Below are positions 1 to 9,065 of a stretch of DNA of 64,000 nucleotides, piece after piece. Each line of letters starts with the position of its first letter. Position 1 is the first letter of the stretch. The DNA is from Pseudomonas sp. FeN3W (GTDB taxonomy: Bacteria > Pseudomonadota > Gammaproteobacteria > Pseudomonadales > Pseudomonadaceae). The notes under the pieces were generated by a model. The model was not told the origin of the DNA, ran no database searches, and saw only the letters and a program-made list of their open reading frames with translations. The stretch spans positions 3,487,001-3,551,000 of the forward strand of contig CP136010.1 in assembly GCA_030263805.2 (NCBI GenBank), given 5' to 3'. The translations under genes were made by a program, and so were the position numbers.

Positions 1-290
1 TCGTCGATTCGCTGGATGCCGCCATCGAACACATCAATCGCTACGGCTCGCAACACACCGACGCGATCGTCACCGAGAACTTCACCGATGCCCGGCGTTT
101 CCTCACCGAGGTGGATTCCGCTTCGGTGATGGTCAACGCCTCGACGCGTTTCGCCGATGGCTTCGAGTACGGCCTGGGTGCGGAGATCGGCATCTCCACC
201 GACAAGCTGCACGCGCGCGGTCCGGTCGGTCTGGAAGGGCTGACCAGCGAGAAGTACGTGGTGTTCGGCGACGGCCACGTCCGTACCTGA
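1..290 (+). CDS. proA: Gamma-glutamyl phosphate reductase, C-terminal part
   Basis: This is the last ~95 codons of proA; the gene begins left of the window and is read from base 3. ProA reduces gamma-glutamyl phosphate to glutamate-5-semialdehyde with NADPH in proline synthesis, in the cytoplasm. The tail carries the family's conserved STDKLHARGPVG stretch followed by GLTSEKYVVFGDGHVR, which is typical for the end of ProA. The stop TGA overlaps the nadD start (TGATG), so the two are translationally coupled. proA-nadD adjacency is common in pseudomonads. Confidence 0.93.
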   Translation, partial: VDSLDAAIEHINRYGSQHTDAIVTENFTDARRFLTEVDSASVMVNASTRFADGFEYGLGAEIGISTDKLHARGPVGLEGLTSEKYVVFGDGHVRT

Positions 291-949
291 TGAGCCAAGG
301 CAGCGGCGCCCGGCGCATCGGTATTCTTGGCGGCACATTCGACCCGGTACACATCGGTCACTTGCGCGGGGCGCTGGAAGTGGCCGAGATGTTCGATCTC
401 GACGAGCTGCGGCTGATACCCAACGCGCGCCCGCCGCATCGTGATACGCCCAATTGCTCGGCGCAGGATCGCCTGGCAATGGTTCGCCTGGCGGTGCAGG
501 ACCTGCCGCCACTGTGTGTGGACGCTCGCGAGCTGGAGCGGGAAAAACCGTCCTACACCATCGACACGCTGATTTCTCTGCGCGCCGAGCTGAGTGAGAA
601 CGACCAGTTGTTGCTGGTGGTGGGCTGGGATGCCTTCTGTGGCCTGCCTACCTGGCATCGCTGGGAAGAGCTGCTCGACTACTGCCATATCCTCGTCCTG
701 CAGCGCCCGGATGCCGGCAGCGAGGCGCCGCAAGCGCTGCGCGATCTGCTTGCCGCGCGCAGCGTATCCGCCCCCCAGGCGATTAGTGGGGGCAGCGGGC
801 AGATCGCCTTCGTCTGGCAGACACCGTTGGAAGTGTCAGCCACGCAGATTCGCCAATTGCTGGCCAGCGGCAAGTCGGTCCGATTCCTGGTTCCCGACGC
901 CGTACTGGCTTATATCAACGCGCACGGACTGTACCGGGCGTCGAACTGA
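290..949 (+). CDS. nadD: Nicotinate-nucleotide adenylyltransferase
   Basis: The 219-residue cytoplasmic enzyme joins AMP from ATP to nicotinate mononucleotide, giving deamido-NAD in NAD synthesis. The nucleotidyltransferase signature GGTFDPVHIGH lies at residues 14-24, and the second ATP-binding motif (SATQIR) is near residue 185. Length fits the family. The ATG overlaps the proA stop, and rsfS follows after 15 bases, as in the conserved nadD-rsfS-rlmH order. Nothing is missing or odd. Confidence 0.96.
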   Translation: MSQGSGARRIGILGGTFDPVHIGHLRGALEVAEMFDLDELRLIPNARPPHRDTPNCSAQDRLAMVRLAVQDLPPLCVDARELEREKPSYTIDTLISLRAELSENDQLLLVVGWDAFCGLPTWHRWEELLDYCHILVLQRPDAGSEAPQALRDLLAARSVSAPQAISGGSGQIAFVWQTPLEVSATQIRQLLASGKSVRFLVPDAVLAYINAHGLYRASN

Positions 950-964
950 GGTTGTTTTCACGTT

Positions 965-1324
965 ATGCAAACTGAAGCTTTGGTCCAGCTGGCGGTCGCC
1001 GCCCTGGAAGATCTGAAAGGCCAGGACATCACCACCATCGATGTTCGCGGCAAGACCAGCGTCACCGATTACATGATCATCGCCAGCGGCAGCTCCAGCC
1101 GGCACGTCAAGTCGCTCGTCGAAAACGTGCTGGAGCAGGTCAAGGAGCAGGGCGTTCGCCCGCTCGGCAGCGAAGGTCTGGAAGGCGGTGAGTGGGCGTT
1201 GCTCGACCTGGGTGATGTGGTCGTCCACGTGATGCAGGTGCCGACCCGCCAGTTCTACGATCTGGAGCGTCTCTGGCAGGGCGCCGAGCAAAGCCGCGCG
1301 CAGCACGCTCACGACTCGGAATAA
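965..1324 (+). CDS. rsfS: Ribosomal silencing factor RsfS
   Basis: This 119-residue protein belongs to the RsfS/Iojap family (DUF143). Members bind ribosomal protein uL14 on the 50S subunit and block subunit joining when nutrients run out. The family core is visible: the LKGQDITTIDVRGKTSVTDY-type stretch, then IIASGSSSRHV, and GEWALLDLGDVVVHVM toward the C terminus. It sits between nadD and rlmH with 3 bases to the latter, an arrangement conserved across proteobacteria, so one transcript is likely. Confidence 0.95.
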   Translation: MQTEALVQLAVAALEDLKGQDITTIDVRGKTSVTDYMIIASGSSSRHVKSLVENVLEQVKEQGVRPLGSEGLEGGEWALLDLGDVVVHVMQVPTRQFYDLERLWQGAEQSRAQHAHDSE

Positions 1325-1327
1325 GCC

Positions 1328-1795
1328 GTGCGTATCAAGCTGATCGCGGTCGGCTCGAAAATGCCACGCTGGGTCGAGGATGGCTGGCAGGAATATGCCA
1401 AGCGCCTGCCGTCCGAGCTACCGCTGGAGCTGCATGAGATCGCGCTCAACACCCGCGGCAAGAACGCCGACGTGGCGCGGTTGATTCGTCAGGAAGGCGA
1501 GGCCATGCTGGGCAAGGTTCAGCCGGGCGAGCGCATCGTCACGCTCGAGGTGCACGGCAAGCCGTGGAGCACCGAGCAGCTGGCGGCGGAGCTGGAGCGC
1601 TGGCGCCTGGATGCGCGCAACGTCAATCTCATGGTCGGTGGTCCGGAAGGGCTGGCACCTGAGGTTTGCGCACGCAGCGAGCAGCGCTGGTCACTGTCGC
1701 CGCTGACCCTGCCACACCCGCTGGTGCGAATCCTGATCGGCGAACAGATCTACCGCGCCTGGACGCTGCTGTCCGGTCATCCCTATCACAAGTAG
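1328..1795 (+). CDS. rlmH: 23S rRNA pseudouridine-1915 N3-methyltransferase
   Basis: The 155-residue SPOUT-class methyltransferase methylates pseudouridine 1915 in helix 69 of 23S rRNA using SAM; E. coli RlmH has the same length. The SAM-knot motif GGPEGLAP is at about residues 103-110, and the C terminus ends in the conserved YHK after LVRILIGEQIYRAW. The start is GTG at 1328, only 3 bases after rsfS. An ATG start would remove the conserved MRIKLIAVG beginning, so GTG is preferred. Confidence 0.95.
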   Translation: MRIKLIAVGSKMPRWVEDGWQEYAKRLPSELPLELHEIALNTRGKNADVARLIRQEGEAMLGKVQPGERIVTLEVHGKPWSTEQLAAELERWRLDARNVNLMVGGPEGLAPEVCARSEQRWSLSPLTLPHPLVRILIGEQIYRAWTLLSGHPYHK

Positions 1796-1813
1796 TCCGC
1801 GAACCCCTTCAAG

Positions 1814-3703
1814 ATGCCGCAACCGATTCAACTCAAGGACCACGAGAAGGACGCCGTGCTGGTGCGCCGGCGCGTCATCGTGGGCCTTGCTGTCGTGCTG
1901 CTGCTGATTGGCGTGCTGGTATCGCGGATGTATTACCTGCAGGTGGTGCAGTTCGAGCACCATTCGACGCTGTCGGAGAACAACCGCGTTCACGTGCAGC
2001 CGATTCCGCCCAATCGCGGCTTGATCTTCGACCGCCAGGGCCGGGTCATCGCCGACAACCGTCCCAGTTTCAGCCTGACCGTCACCCGTGAGCGCGCCGG
2101 CGACTGGAAGGCCGTGCTCGATGCGGTGGTCGAGGTGCTGGAGCTCAGCGAGGAAGAGCGCGGGCTGTTCGAGAAGCGCGTACTGCAGGGGCGCCGGCCG
2201 TTCGAGCCGGTACCAATCATGTATGAGCTGTCCGAGGAACAGATTGCCCGCATCGCCGTGAATCAGTTCCGCCTGCCTGGCGTCGAGGTGGCGGCGCAGC
2301 TGGTCCGGCATTACCCGCAGGGTCCGCATTTCGCGCACTCTGTGGGCTATGTCGGGCGAATCAACGAGCAGGAGCTCAAGCAGCTCGACCCGGTCAATTA
2401 CAGCGGCACGCACCATGTCGGCAAGACCGGTATCGAGAAGTTCTACGAGGACGAGCTGCACGGCCAGGTCGGCTACGAAGAGGTCGAAACCAATGCCCGC
2501 GGCAGGGTGTTGCGCGTGCTCAAACGCACCGATCCGATACCGGGCAAGGACATCACGCTGTCACTCGATCTCGATCTGCAGGAGGCTGCGGAGGAGGCTC
2601 TCGGTGGGCGTCGCGGCGCCATCGTCGCGCTGCTGCCGAGCACCGGCGAGGTGGTGGCGATGGTCAGTCAGCCAAGCTTCAACCCCAACCTGTTCGTCAC
2701 CGGCATCAGCTTCAAGGATTACGGCGAACTGCGCGACTCCATCGATCGTCCCCTGTTCAACCGCGTGCTGCGCGGCCTTTATCCGCCCGGCTCGACCATC
2801 AAGCCGATGATGGCCGTTGCCGGGCTCGATGCCGGTGTGATCACACCGAGCAGTCGCGTGTTCGATCCGGGCTTTTTTCAGCTGCCGAACGTGAAACACA
2901 AATACCGCAACTGGAACCGCAACGGCGACGGCTGGGTGGATCTGGACCTGGCCATCGCCCGCTCCAACGACACTTACTTCTACGACATGGCCCACAAGCT
3001 GGGCGTCGATCGCATGCACGAATACATGACCCGTTTCGGCCTGGGGCAGCGTGTTTCCCTGGACATGCACGAGGAAACGGCAGGCCTGATGCCGTCGCGC
3101 GACTGGAAGCGGGCGCGCTATCGCCAGCCCTGGTATCCCGGCGAGACGGTGATTCTCGGTATCGGTCAGGGTTACATGCAGGCCACGCCGCTGCAGCTGG
3201 CCCAGGCCACGGCGCTGGTAGCGACCCGCGGCAAGTGGATCAGGCCGCACCTGGCACGCCGTGTCGGCAGTGAAGCGCCGGTGGATCCGGAGCCGGTGCC
3301 GGACATCCAGCTGCGCGATCCGCGCTTCTGGGACTACGCGACCCATGGCATGGAGCAGGTTCTGCATGGCACGCGGGGTACGGCAAGAAAGGTCGGCGAC
3401 AGCGCGGCATATCGCATTGCCGGCAAGAGCGGTACCGCCCAGGTGGTGGCGATCCGCCAGGGTGAGAAGTACGACAGCGCCAAGCTGGCCGAGCGCCATC
3501 GCGACCATGCATTGTTTGTCGCCTTCGCGCCGGTGCATGACCCGCAGATCGCCGTAGCCGTGATGGTCGAGAACGGCGAATCCGGCTCGGGCGTCGCCGC
3601 GCCTGTGGCCAAGCAGGTCATGGATGCCTGGCTGCTGAACGAGGAGGGCGTGCTCAAGCCCGAGTTCGCGCCGCCGTTGACCGCCGAAGGGAAGAAACCA
3701 TGA
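1814..3703 (+). CDS. mrdA: Penicillin-binding protein 2 (peptidoglycan D,D-transpeptidase)
   Basis: This 629-residue inner-membrane class B PBP cross-links peptidoglycan during cell elongation in complex with RodA. It has one N-terminal membrane helix (about residues 18-40), a PBP dimer domain, then the transpeptidase domain. The active-site serine is in STIK at residue 327, the second motif is SND at 384-386, and KSG is at 538-540. Length matches Pseudomonas PBP2. It overlaps rodA by 4 bases (ATGA), in keeping with the conserved elongasome operon. Confidence 0.96.
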   Translation: MPQPIQLKDHEKDAVLVRRRVIVGLAVVLLLIGVLVSRMYYLQVVQFEHHSTLSENNRVHVQPIPPNRGLIFDRQGRVIADNRPSFSLTVTRERAGDWKAVLDAVVEVLELSEEERGLFEKRVLQGRRPFEPVPIMYELSEEQIARIAVNQFRLPGVEVAAQLVRHYPQGPHFAHSVGYVGRINEQELKQLDPVNYSGTHHVGKTGIEKFYEDELHGQVGYEEVETNARGRVLRVLKRTDPIPGKDITLSLDLDLQEAAEEALGGRRGAIVALLPSTGEVVAMVSQPSFNPNLFVTGISFKDYGELRDSIDRPLFNRVLRGLYPPGSTIKPMMAVAGLDAGVITPSSRVFDPGFFQLPNVKHKYRNWNRNGDGWVDLDLAIARSNDTYFYDMAHKLGVDRMHEYMTRFGLGQRVSLDMHEETAGLMPSRDWKRARYRQPWYPGETVILGIGQGYMQATPLQLAQATALVATRGKWIRPHLARRVGSEAPVDPEPVPDIQLRDPRFWDYATHGMEQVLHGTRGTARKVGDSAAYRIAGKSGTAQVVAIRQGEKYDSAKLAERHRDHALFVAFAPVHDPQIAVAVMVENGESGSGVAAPVAKQVMDAWLLNEEGVLKPEFAPPLTAEGKKP

Positions 3704-4845
3704 GCGGCAATTTCGACCGAAACCTGTCGCGCGAAGACGTGCTGCGGCGACGCGCCAGCCTGTTGCAACGCATGCATATAGACGGGTTGCTGCTGGTGCT
3801 GCTGTTGGCGCTGGCGGCGGGCAGCCTGTTCATCCTCTATTCGGCCAGCGGCAAGAACTGGGATCTGCTCATCAAGCAGGCGACGTCTTTCGGCCTCGGC
3901 CTGGGAGCGATGCTGGTGATCGCGCAGCTCGAGCCGCGCTTCATGGCACGCTGGGTCCCGTTGGGCTATCTCGGCGTGGTCGCGTTGCTGGTGGCGGTCG
4001 AGGTGGTCGGCCATACGGCGATGGGCGCCACCCGCTGGATCAATATTCCGGGGGTGATCCGTTTCCAGCCATCGGAGTTCATGAAGATCATCATGCCGAT
4101 GACCATCGCCTGGTATCTGTCCTCGCGCAGCCTGCCGCCGAGCATCAAGCACACCGCGATCAGTTTGGCGCTGATCCTGGTGCCCTTCGTGCTCATCCTC
4201 AAACAGCCGGACCTGGGTACATCGCTGCTGATTCTCGCCTCCGGTGCGTTCGTCCTGTTCATCGGTGGCCTGCGTTGGCGCTGGATCATCGGTGCGGTCA
4301 CGGCGATCGTGCCCATCGCCGTGGCGATGTGGTACTTCGTGCTGCACAACTACCAGAAGCAGCGGGTGCTGACCTTCCTCGATCCGGAAAGCGATCCGCT
4401 GGGCACCGGCTGGAACATCATCCAGTCGAAGGCGGCAATCGGTTCGGGTGGGGTGTTCGGCAAGGGTTGGCTGGCTGGCACGCAGTCGCACCTGGATTTT
4501 TTGCCGGAAAGCCACACGGACTTTATCATCGCCGTGCTCGCTGAAGAGTTCGGTCTGGTCGGGGTCTGTCTGCTGCTGCTGGTGTATGGTCTGCTGATCA
4601 CCCGCGGGCTGGTCATCACCGTACAGGCGCAAACGCTGTTCGGAAAACTGCTGGCCGGTGCGTTGACGATGACCTTCTTTGTTTACGTTTTCGTCAATAT
4701 CGGTATGGTCAGTGGGCTGCTGCCGGTGGTGGGGGTGCCATTGCCCTTCATCAGTTATGGCGGAACTTCATTGGTGACCCTGCTGTCAGGGTTCGGGGTT
4801 TTGATGTCGATCCACACCCATCGCAAGTGGATCGCACAGGTTTGA
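3700..4845 (+). CDS. rodA: Rod shape-determining protein RodA, SEDS glycosyltransferase
   Basis: This is a 381-residue polytopic membrane protein of the SEDS family, which polymerises lipid II into glycan strands together with PBP2. About ten hydrophobic segments can be read. The signature loop FLPESHTDFIIAVLAEEFG, which carries the catalytic aspartate of the family, and the C-terminal PFISYGGTS motif are both present. The start overlaps mrdA by 4 bases. The 3' end abuts mltB, so it is probably co-transcribed. Confidence 0.96.
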   Translation: MSGNFDRNLSREDVLRRRASLLQRMHIDGLLLVLLLALAAGSLFILYSASGKNWDLLIKQATSFGLGLGAMLVIAQLEPRFMARWVPLGYLGVVALLVAVEVVGHTAMGATRWINIPGVIRFQPSEFMKIIMPMTIAWYLSSRSLPPSIKHTAISLALILVPFVLILKQPDLGTSLLILASGAFVLFIGGLRWRWIIGAVTAIVPIAVAMWYFVLHNYQKQRVLTFLDPESDPLGTGWNIIQSKAAIGSGGVFGKGWLAGTQSHLDFLPESHTDFIIAVLAEEFGLVGVCLLLLVYGLLITRGLVITVQAQTLFGKLLAGALTMTFFVYVFVNIGMVSGLLPVVGVPLPFISYGGTSLVTLLSGFGVLMSIHTHRKWIAQV

Positions 4846-4850
4846 CGAGA

Positions 4851-5870
4851 GTGAATTTGTTGACTTCATTACGGCGTGGCTGGATGGCACGGATGCTTGG
4901 AGGCGTGGCTTTGGCTGGCGCCGTGCTGGGAAGCCTGCCGCTGCAGGCGGCCGATTACACCGGCCCCAACGTGGACGAGTTCATCGCGGAGATGACCCGC
5001 GACTACGGCTTTGTCGGCGAACAACTACGTGATCTGTTCAAGCAGGCTGAGCGCAAGCAGGCGATTCTCGATGCCATTTCGCGTCCTGCAGAGCGGGTCA
5101 AGCCGTGGAAGGAATACCGGCCAATCTTCCTCACCGACTCGCGCATCGCCCAGGGCGTCGATTTCTGGCGGGAGAACGAGGCCGCGCTGAGTCGCGCAGA
5201 AACTGAATACGGTGTGCCGGCGGAGATCATCGTCGCGATCATCGGTGTGGAAACCTTCTACGGCCGCAACACCGGCAGCCACCGGGTGATCGATGCGCTG
5301 TCGACGCTGGGTTTCGATTACCCTCCGCGGCAGCCTTTTTTCCGTCAGCAGCTCAAGGAATTCCTGCTGCTGACCCGTGAGGAGCAGGTCGATCCGCTTA
5401 CACTCAAGGGCTCCTACGCTGGCGCGATGGGGCTGCCGCAGTTCATGCCGAGCAGCTTCCGCGCCTACGCGGTGGATTTCGACGGCGACGGCCACATCGA
5501 TATCTGGAACAACCCGACCGACGCCATCGGCAGTGCTGCCAGCTACTTCAAGCAACATGGCTGGGTGGAAGGCGAGCCCGTCGTGGCTCGGGCCAAGGTC
5601 GGCGGCGAGCGCTATGAGGAAGGGCTGACCGTCGGCCTGGAATCGCAGAAGAACGCCGGCGAGATGCGTAGCCTGGGCTGGCAGTTCGACAAGTCGGTGG
5701 CCGACGATACGGCCATTACCGCTTTCCGCCTGGATGGTGCAGAGGGCGATGAGTACTGGCTGGGCTTGCCGAATTTCTATGTCATCACCCGCTACAACCG
5801 CAGCGTGATGTATGCCATGGCCGTGCATCAGTTGTCCCAGCTGCTGGCTGAAGCGCGAGGCGAACAATGA
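4851..5870 (+). CDS. mltB: Lytic murein transglycosylase B
   Basis: The enzyme cleaves MurNAc-GlcNAc bonds to leave 1,6-anhydro ends, remodelling peptidoglycan in the periplasm. I choose the GTG at 4851 (339 residues), six bases past the rodA stop, giving an N terminus with a basic stretch and a hydrophobic signal ending LQAADY. An in-frame ATG at 4827 inside rodA would add 8 residues. The catalytic glutamate is in GVETFYGRNTG, and GAMGLPQFMPSSFRAYAVDFDGDG is the typical MltB core. No lipobox is visible, so it is a soluble SltB-like form. A paralogue lies at 10661-11959. Confidence 0.93.
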   Translation: MNLLTSLRRGWMARMLGGVALAGAVLGSLPLQAADYTGPNVDEFIAEMTRDYGFVGEQLRDLFKQAERKQAILDAISRPAERVKPWKEYRPIFLTDSRIAQGVDFWRENEAALSRAETEYGVPAEIIVAIIGVETFYGRNTGSHRVIDALSTLGFDYPPRQPFFRQQLKEFLLLTREEQVDPLTLKGSYAGAMGLPQFMPSSFRAYAVDFDGDGHIDIWNNPTDAIGSAASYFKQHGWVEGEPVVARAKVGGERYEEGLTVGLESQKNAGEMRSLGWQFDKSVADDTAITAFRLDGAEGDEYWLGLPNFYVITRYNRSVMYAMAVHQLSQLLAEARGEQ

Positions 5871-6859
5871 CCGGGATCTGGACAAAGCTGGTCGCGCTGG
5901 GTGTCGCAGGGGCCCTGCTGGCGAGCTGCTCTTCGACGCCGGCACCGAGCAGTGCGCCGAGCAGGAGCTCCGGCATCAGTGGCCCGGGTGATTACAACCG
6001 TCCGCACAAGGACGGCGCGCCCTGGTGGGACGTCGACGTTTCACAGATCCCTGATGCCACGCCGATGCCACATTACGGCCGCTACAAGGCCAACCCCTAC
6101 ACGGTGCTGGGCAAGACTTACTTTCCCATCAGCGATGGTCGGCGTTATTCGGCTACTGGGACGGCATCCTGGTATGGCACCAAGTTTCACGGCCAGCCCA
6201 CCGCCAATGGCGAGAAATACGACCTTTACGGCATGAGTGCGGCGCACAAGACGCTGCCCCTGCCTACCTACGTCAAGGTCACCAATCTGGATAACGGACG
6301 CACCGTGATATTGCGCGTGAATGACCGTGGTCCGTTCTACTCCGATCGGATCATCGATCTGTCTTTCGCCGCGGCGAAGAAGCTCGGCTATGCCGAGAGC
6401 GGTACGGCGCGGGTGAAGGTCGAAGGTATCGACCCGCAGCAATGGTGGGCCGACCAGGGCCGACCGGTGCCGACGATGATGGCGCAGCCGGAGATGGTTG
6501 CGAGCAAGCCGGCCAGCAACATCGCGCAGCCGATCGAGCAGTACACGCCACCACCCCAGCAGCACGCCGCGGCCACGGTGCCGCTGGAAGTCGATGCAAA
6601 AAAAAACGCTTCGCCCGCAGCCTCTGGCCTGTTTCTCCAGGTTGGCGCCTTCGCCAATCCGGATGCAGCGCAGCTGCTCAAGGACAAGCTGAGTGGCGTG
6701 GTCTCTGCCCCGGTGTTCATCAGCTCGGTGGTACACAACCAGCAGACCCTGCACCGCGTGCGGCTTGGCCCCATCGACACGCCGGATGAGGCCATGCAGC
6801 TCGAAGAGAGCGTACGCCTGGCCAACCTCGGACAGCCGCGGCGCGTTGCCGCCGACTGA
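5867..6859 (+). CDS. rlpA: Septal ring lytic transglycosylase RlpA (lipoprotein)
   Basis: The 330-residue outer-membrane lipoprotein acts on peptidoglycan strands lacking stem peptides during daughter-cell separation (shown for P. aeruginosa RlpA). The lipobox LASC puts the lipidated cysteine at residue 21. The double-psi beta-barrel runs from about residue 95 (TASWYG) to 185, with the RVNDRGPF and SFAAAKKLGY family motifs. A C-terminal SPOR domain from about 250 binds denuded glycan. It overlaps mltB by 4 bases, and dacA follows after 47 bases. Confidence 0.95.
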   Translation: MTGIWTKLVALGVAGALLASCSSTPAPSSAPSRSSGISGPGDYNRPHKDGAPWWDVDVSQIPDATPMPHYGRYKANPYTVLGKTYFPISDGRRYSATGTASWYGTKFHGQPTANGEKYDLYGMSAAHKTLPLPTYVKVTNLDNGRTVILRVNDRGPFYSDRIIDLSFAAAKKLGYAESGTARVKVEGIDPQQWWADQGRPVPTMMAQPEMVASKPASNIAQPIEQYTPPPQQHAAATVPLEVDAKKNASPAASGLFLQVGAFANPDAAQLLKDKLSGVVSAPVFISSVVHNQQTLHRVRLGPIDTPDEAMQLEESVRLANLGQPRRVAAD

Positions 6860-6906
6860 CCACTGCAAACCTTGCCTTCGTTTTACCTGACTAACTTGAG
6901 ATTCGG

Positions 6907-8064
6907 ATGAACATCACCAGCCTCGTGCAACGCTTCATAGTCCTGGCAGTGCTGACGGTCACCCCGGCCGTCTGGGCAGCGCAGATCGTACCTTCCGCCC
7001 CGCAACTGGCGGCCAAGTCCTACATGCTGATGGACGCGGCCAGTGGCGAGGTACTGGTCGAGCACAACGGTGACGAGCGCCTGCCACCGGCGAGCCTGAC
7101 CAAGCTGATGACCGCTTACATCGCCACCCTGGAGATCCAGAAGGGCCAGATCAGCGACAGCGACATGGTTACGGTGAGCGAAAAGGCCTGGCGTACCGGC
7201 GGTTCGCGGATGTTCATCCAGGTCAACACTCAGGTATCGGTCGACGACTTGCTGCATGGCATCATCATTCAGTCGGGCAACGACGCCAGTGTCGCCATGG
7301 CCGAGCACATCGCCGGCAGCGAAGAGGCCTTTGCCGATCTGATGAACAGCACGGCTCAGCGCCTGGGCATGACCAACAGCCATTTCATGAACGCCACCGG
7401 CCTGCCGGACCCGGATCATTACTCCTCGGCCAACGACATGGCCAAGCTGGCCCGCGCGATCATTTACGAAGACCCGGCGCACTACGCGATCTACGCGCAG
7501 AAAGAGTTCTTCTGGAACAACATCAAGCAGCCCAACCGCAACCTGCTGCTGTGGCGCGACAAGACCGTCGACGGCCTGAAAACCGGTCATACCGAAGAGG
7601 CCGGCTACTGCCTGGTGGCCTCTGCGGTGCGAGACAACATGCGCCTGATCTCGGTGGTATTCGGTACCGACAGCGAGCAGGCCCGCGCGGCGGAAACCCA
7701 GAAGCTGCTGACCTATGGCTTCCGCTTCTTCGAGACCCGTACCTTCTACCAGAAGGGCACCGAGCTGGCTCAGGCGCAGGTCTGGAAGGGCCAGCAGGAC
7801 AAGCTCAAGGCGGGCCTGGCGCAGGATCTGACCATGACCTTGCCGCGTGGCCAGGTAGAGAAACTGCAAGCGGTCATGAGCTTCAACGGCACGCTCACCG
7901 CGCCGATCCAGCAGGGCGATGTCATCGGCAAGGTCGAGGTCAAGCTGGAGGACAAGGTGGTTCGCAGCACCGACCTGGTTGCGCTGGAAACCATCGAAGA
8001 GGGTGGGCTGTTCCGCCGGTTTTGGGATAGCATTCGTCTCTTCTTCTACAGCCTGTTCAACTGA
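6907..8064 (+). CDS. dacA: D-alanyl-D-alanine carboxypeptidase (PBP5/6 type)
   Basis: This 385-residue enzyme trims the terminal D-Ala from pentapeptide stems in the periplasm. It has a cleavable signal peptide ending VWAAQ near residue 25. The three active-site motifs are SLTK at 63-66, SGN at 123-125 and KTG at 225-227. A C-terminal beta domain is followed by an amphipathic helix (FRRFWDSIRLFFYSLF) that anchors the protein on the outer face of the inner membrane. Length and order are those of PBP5. Confidence 0.96.
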   Translation: MNITSLVQRFIVLAVLTVTPAVWAAQIVPSAPQLAAKSYMLMDAASGEVLVEHNGDERLPPASLTKLMTAYIATLEIQKGQISDSDMVTVSEKAWRTGGSRMFIQVNTQVSVDDLLHGIIIQSGNDASVAMAEHIAGSEEAFADLMNSTAQRLGMTNSHFMNATGLPDPDHYSSANDMAKLARAIIYEDPAHYAIYAQKEFFWNNIKQPNRNLLLWRDKTVDGLKTGHTEEAGYCLVASAVRDNMRLISVVFGTDSEQARAAETQKLLTYGFRFFETRTFYQKGTELAQAQVWKGQQDKLKAGLAQDLTMTLPRGQVEKLQAVMSFNGTLTAPIQQGDVIGKVEVKLEDKVVRSTDLVALETIEEGGLFRRFWDSIRLFFYSLFN

Positions 8065-8130
8065 CCACGCGCGAGTGCACCGCGGCTGATCCCGCCGCGG
8101 CGCACGTGCGGATCACGAGTCCGTTACGCC

Positions 8131-8412
8131 ATGACCGATAACCAAGATGTCGCTGCACCCAAGATTGACTTCCCCTGCGAGCGTTACCCGATCAAGGTGA
8201 TCGGCGACGCTGGCGAAGGCTTCCGTGAGGCGGTGATCGAAGTCATCCAGCGCCACGCGCCGGACTTCGACGAAACCACCGTCGTCACCCGCGACAGCCG
8301 CAACGGGCGCTTCCTTTCGCTGCAGGTGTTGATTACCGCCACCGGCGTCGAGCAATTGCAGGCCATTCACGTCGACCTGCGCGCCACTGGCCGTGTTCAC
8401 ATGGTGCTGTGA
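8131..8412 (+). CDS. ybeD: DUF493 protein, YbeD family
   Basis: A small (93-residue) cytoplasmic protein of the YbeD/DUF493 family, with an ACT-like ferredoxin fold in solved members and no settled function. FPCERYPIKVIGDAG near the start and the RVHMVL ending are characteristic. It lies between dacA and lipB, its usual place, and its TGA overlaps the lipB ATG by one base. That coupling is the basis for older proposals that it tunes lipoate synthesis. Confidence 0.93.
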   Translation: MTDNQDVAAPKIDFPCERYPIKVIGDAGEGFREAVIEVIQRHAPDFDETTVVTRDSRNGRFLSLQVLITATGVEQLQAIHVDLRATGRVHMVL

Positions 8413-9065
8413 TGACCGAAGTGGGCGTGCGTGAGCTCGGCCAGATCGAGTATCGGACTGCCTGGCAGGCCATGCAGCACTTCACCAATACGCGCGATGC
8501 AGACAGTGGCGACGAAATCTGGCTGCTACAACATCCGCCCGTGTTCACCCAGGGCCAGGCCGGCAAGGCCGAGCATCTGCTGTTCCCTGGCGAGATTCCG
8601 GTAGTACAGGTGGATCGAGGCGGTCAGGTGACCTATCACGGGCCCGGCCAGCTGGTTGGTTATCTGTTGCTCGATGTGCGTCGACTCGGTATCGGTGTGC
8701 GCGAGCTGGTGAATCGTATCGAGCAGAGCCTGATCGATCTGCTCGCCGGCTATGGCATCGAGGCGGCTGCCAAACCGGATGCGCCGGGCGTTTACGTCAA
8801 TGGCGCGAAGATCGCCTCTCTGGGCCTGCGCATTCGCAATGGCCGTTCCTTCCACGGCCTGGCGCTGAACGTGGACATGGATCTCGAACCTTTCCGGCGC
8901 ATCAACCCCTGCGGTTATGCAGGGCTGCCCATGACCCAGCTGCGTGACCTGATCGGGCCGATCGACATCTCTGAAGTGGCCGATCGACTGCGTGATCATC
9001 TGGTCCGGCAGCTCGGATACGCGCAACAGAAGACCCTCGCGGGCGGAATCGAAGCATATGAGTAG
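8412..9065 (+). CDS. lipB: Octanoyl-[acyl-carrier-protein]:protein N-octanoyltransferase
   Basis: LipB moves the octanoyl group from acyl carrier protein to the lipoyl domains of 2-oxoacid dehydrogenases and GcvH. The 217-residue protein has the family core RGGQVTYHGPGQLVGY, the lysine motif GAKIASLG and the catalytic cysteine in NPCGYAG. The ATG at 8412 overlaps the ybeD stop; a GTG one codon earlier is possible. Its 3' end overlaps lipA by 8 bases, so the two steps of lipoate assembly are translated together. Confidence 0.95.
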   Translation: MTEVGVRELGQIEYRTAWQAMQHFTNTRDADSGDEIWLLQHPPVFTQGQAGKAEHLLFPGEIPVVQVDRGGQVTYHGPGQLVGYLLLDVRRLGIGVRELVNRIEQSLIDLLAGYGIEAAAKPDAPGVYVNGAKIASLGLRIRNGRSFHGLALNVDMDLEPFRRINPCGYAGLPMTQLRDLIGPIDISEVADRLRDHLVRQLGYAQQKTLAGGIEAYE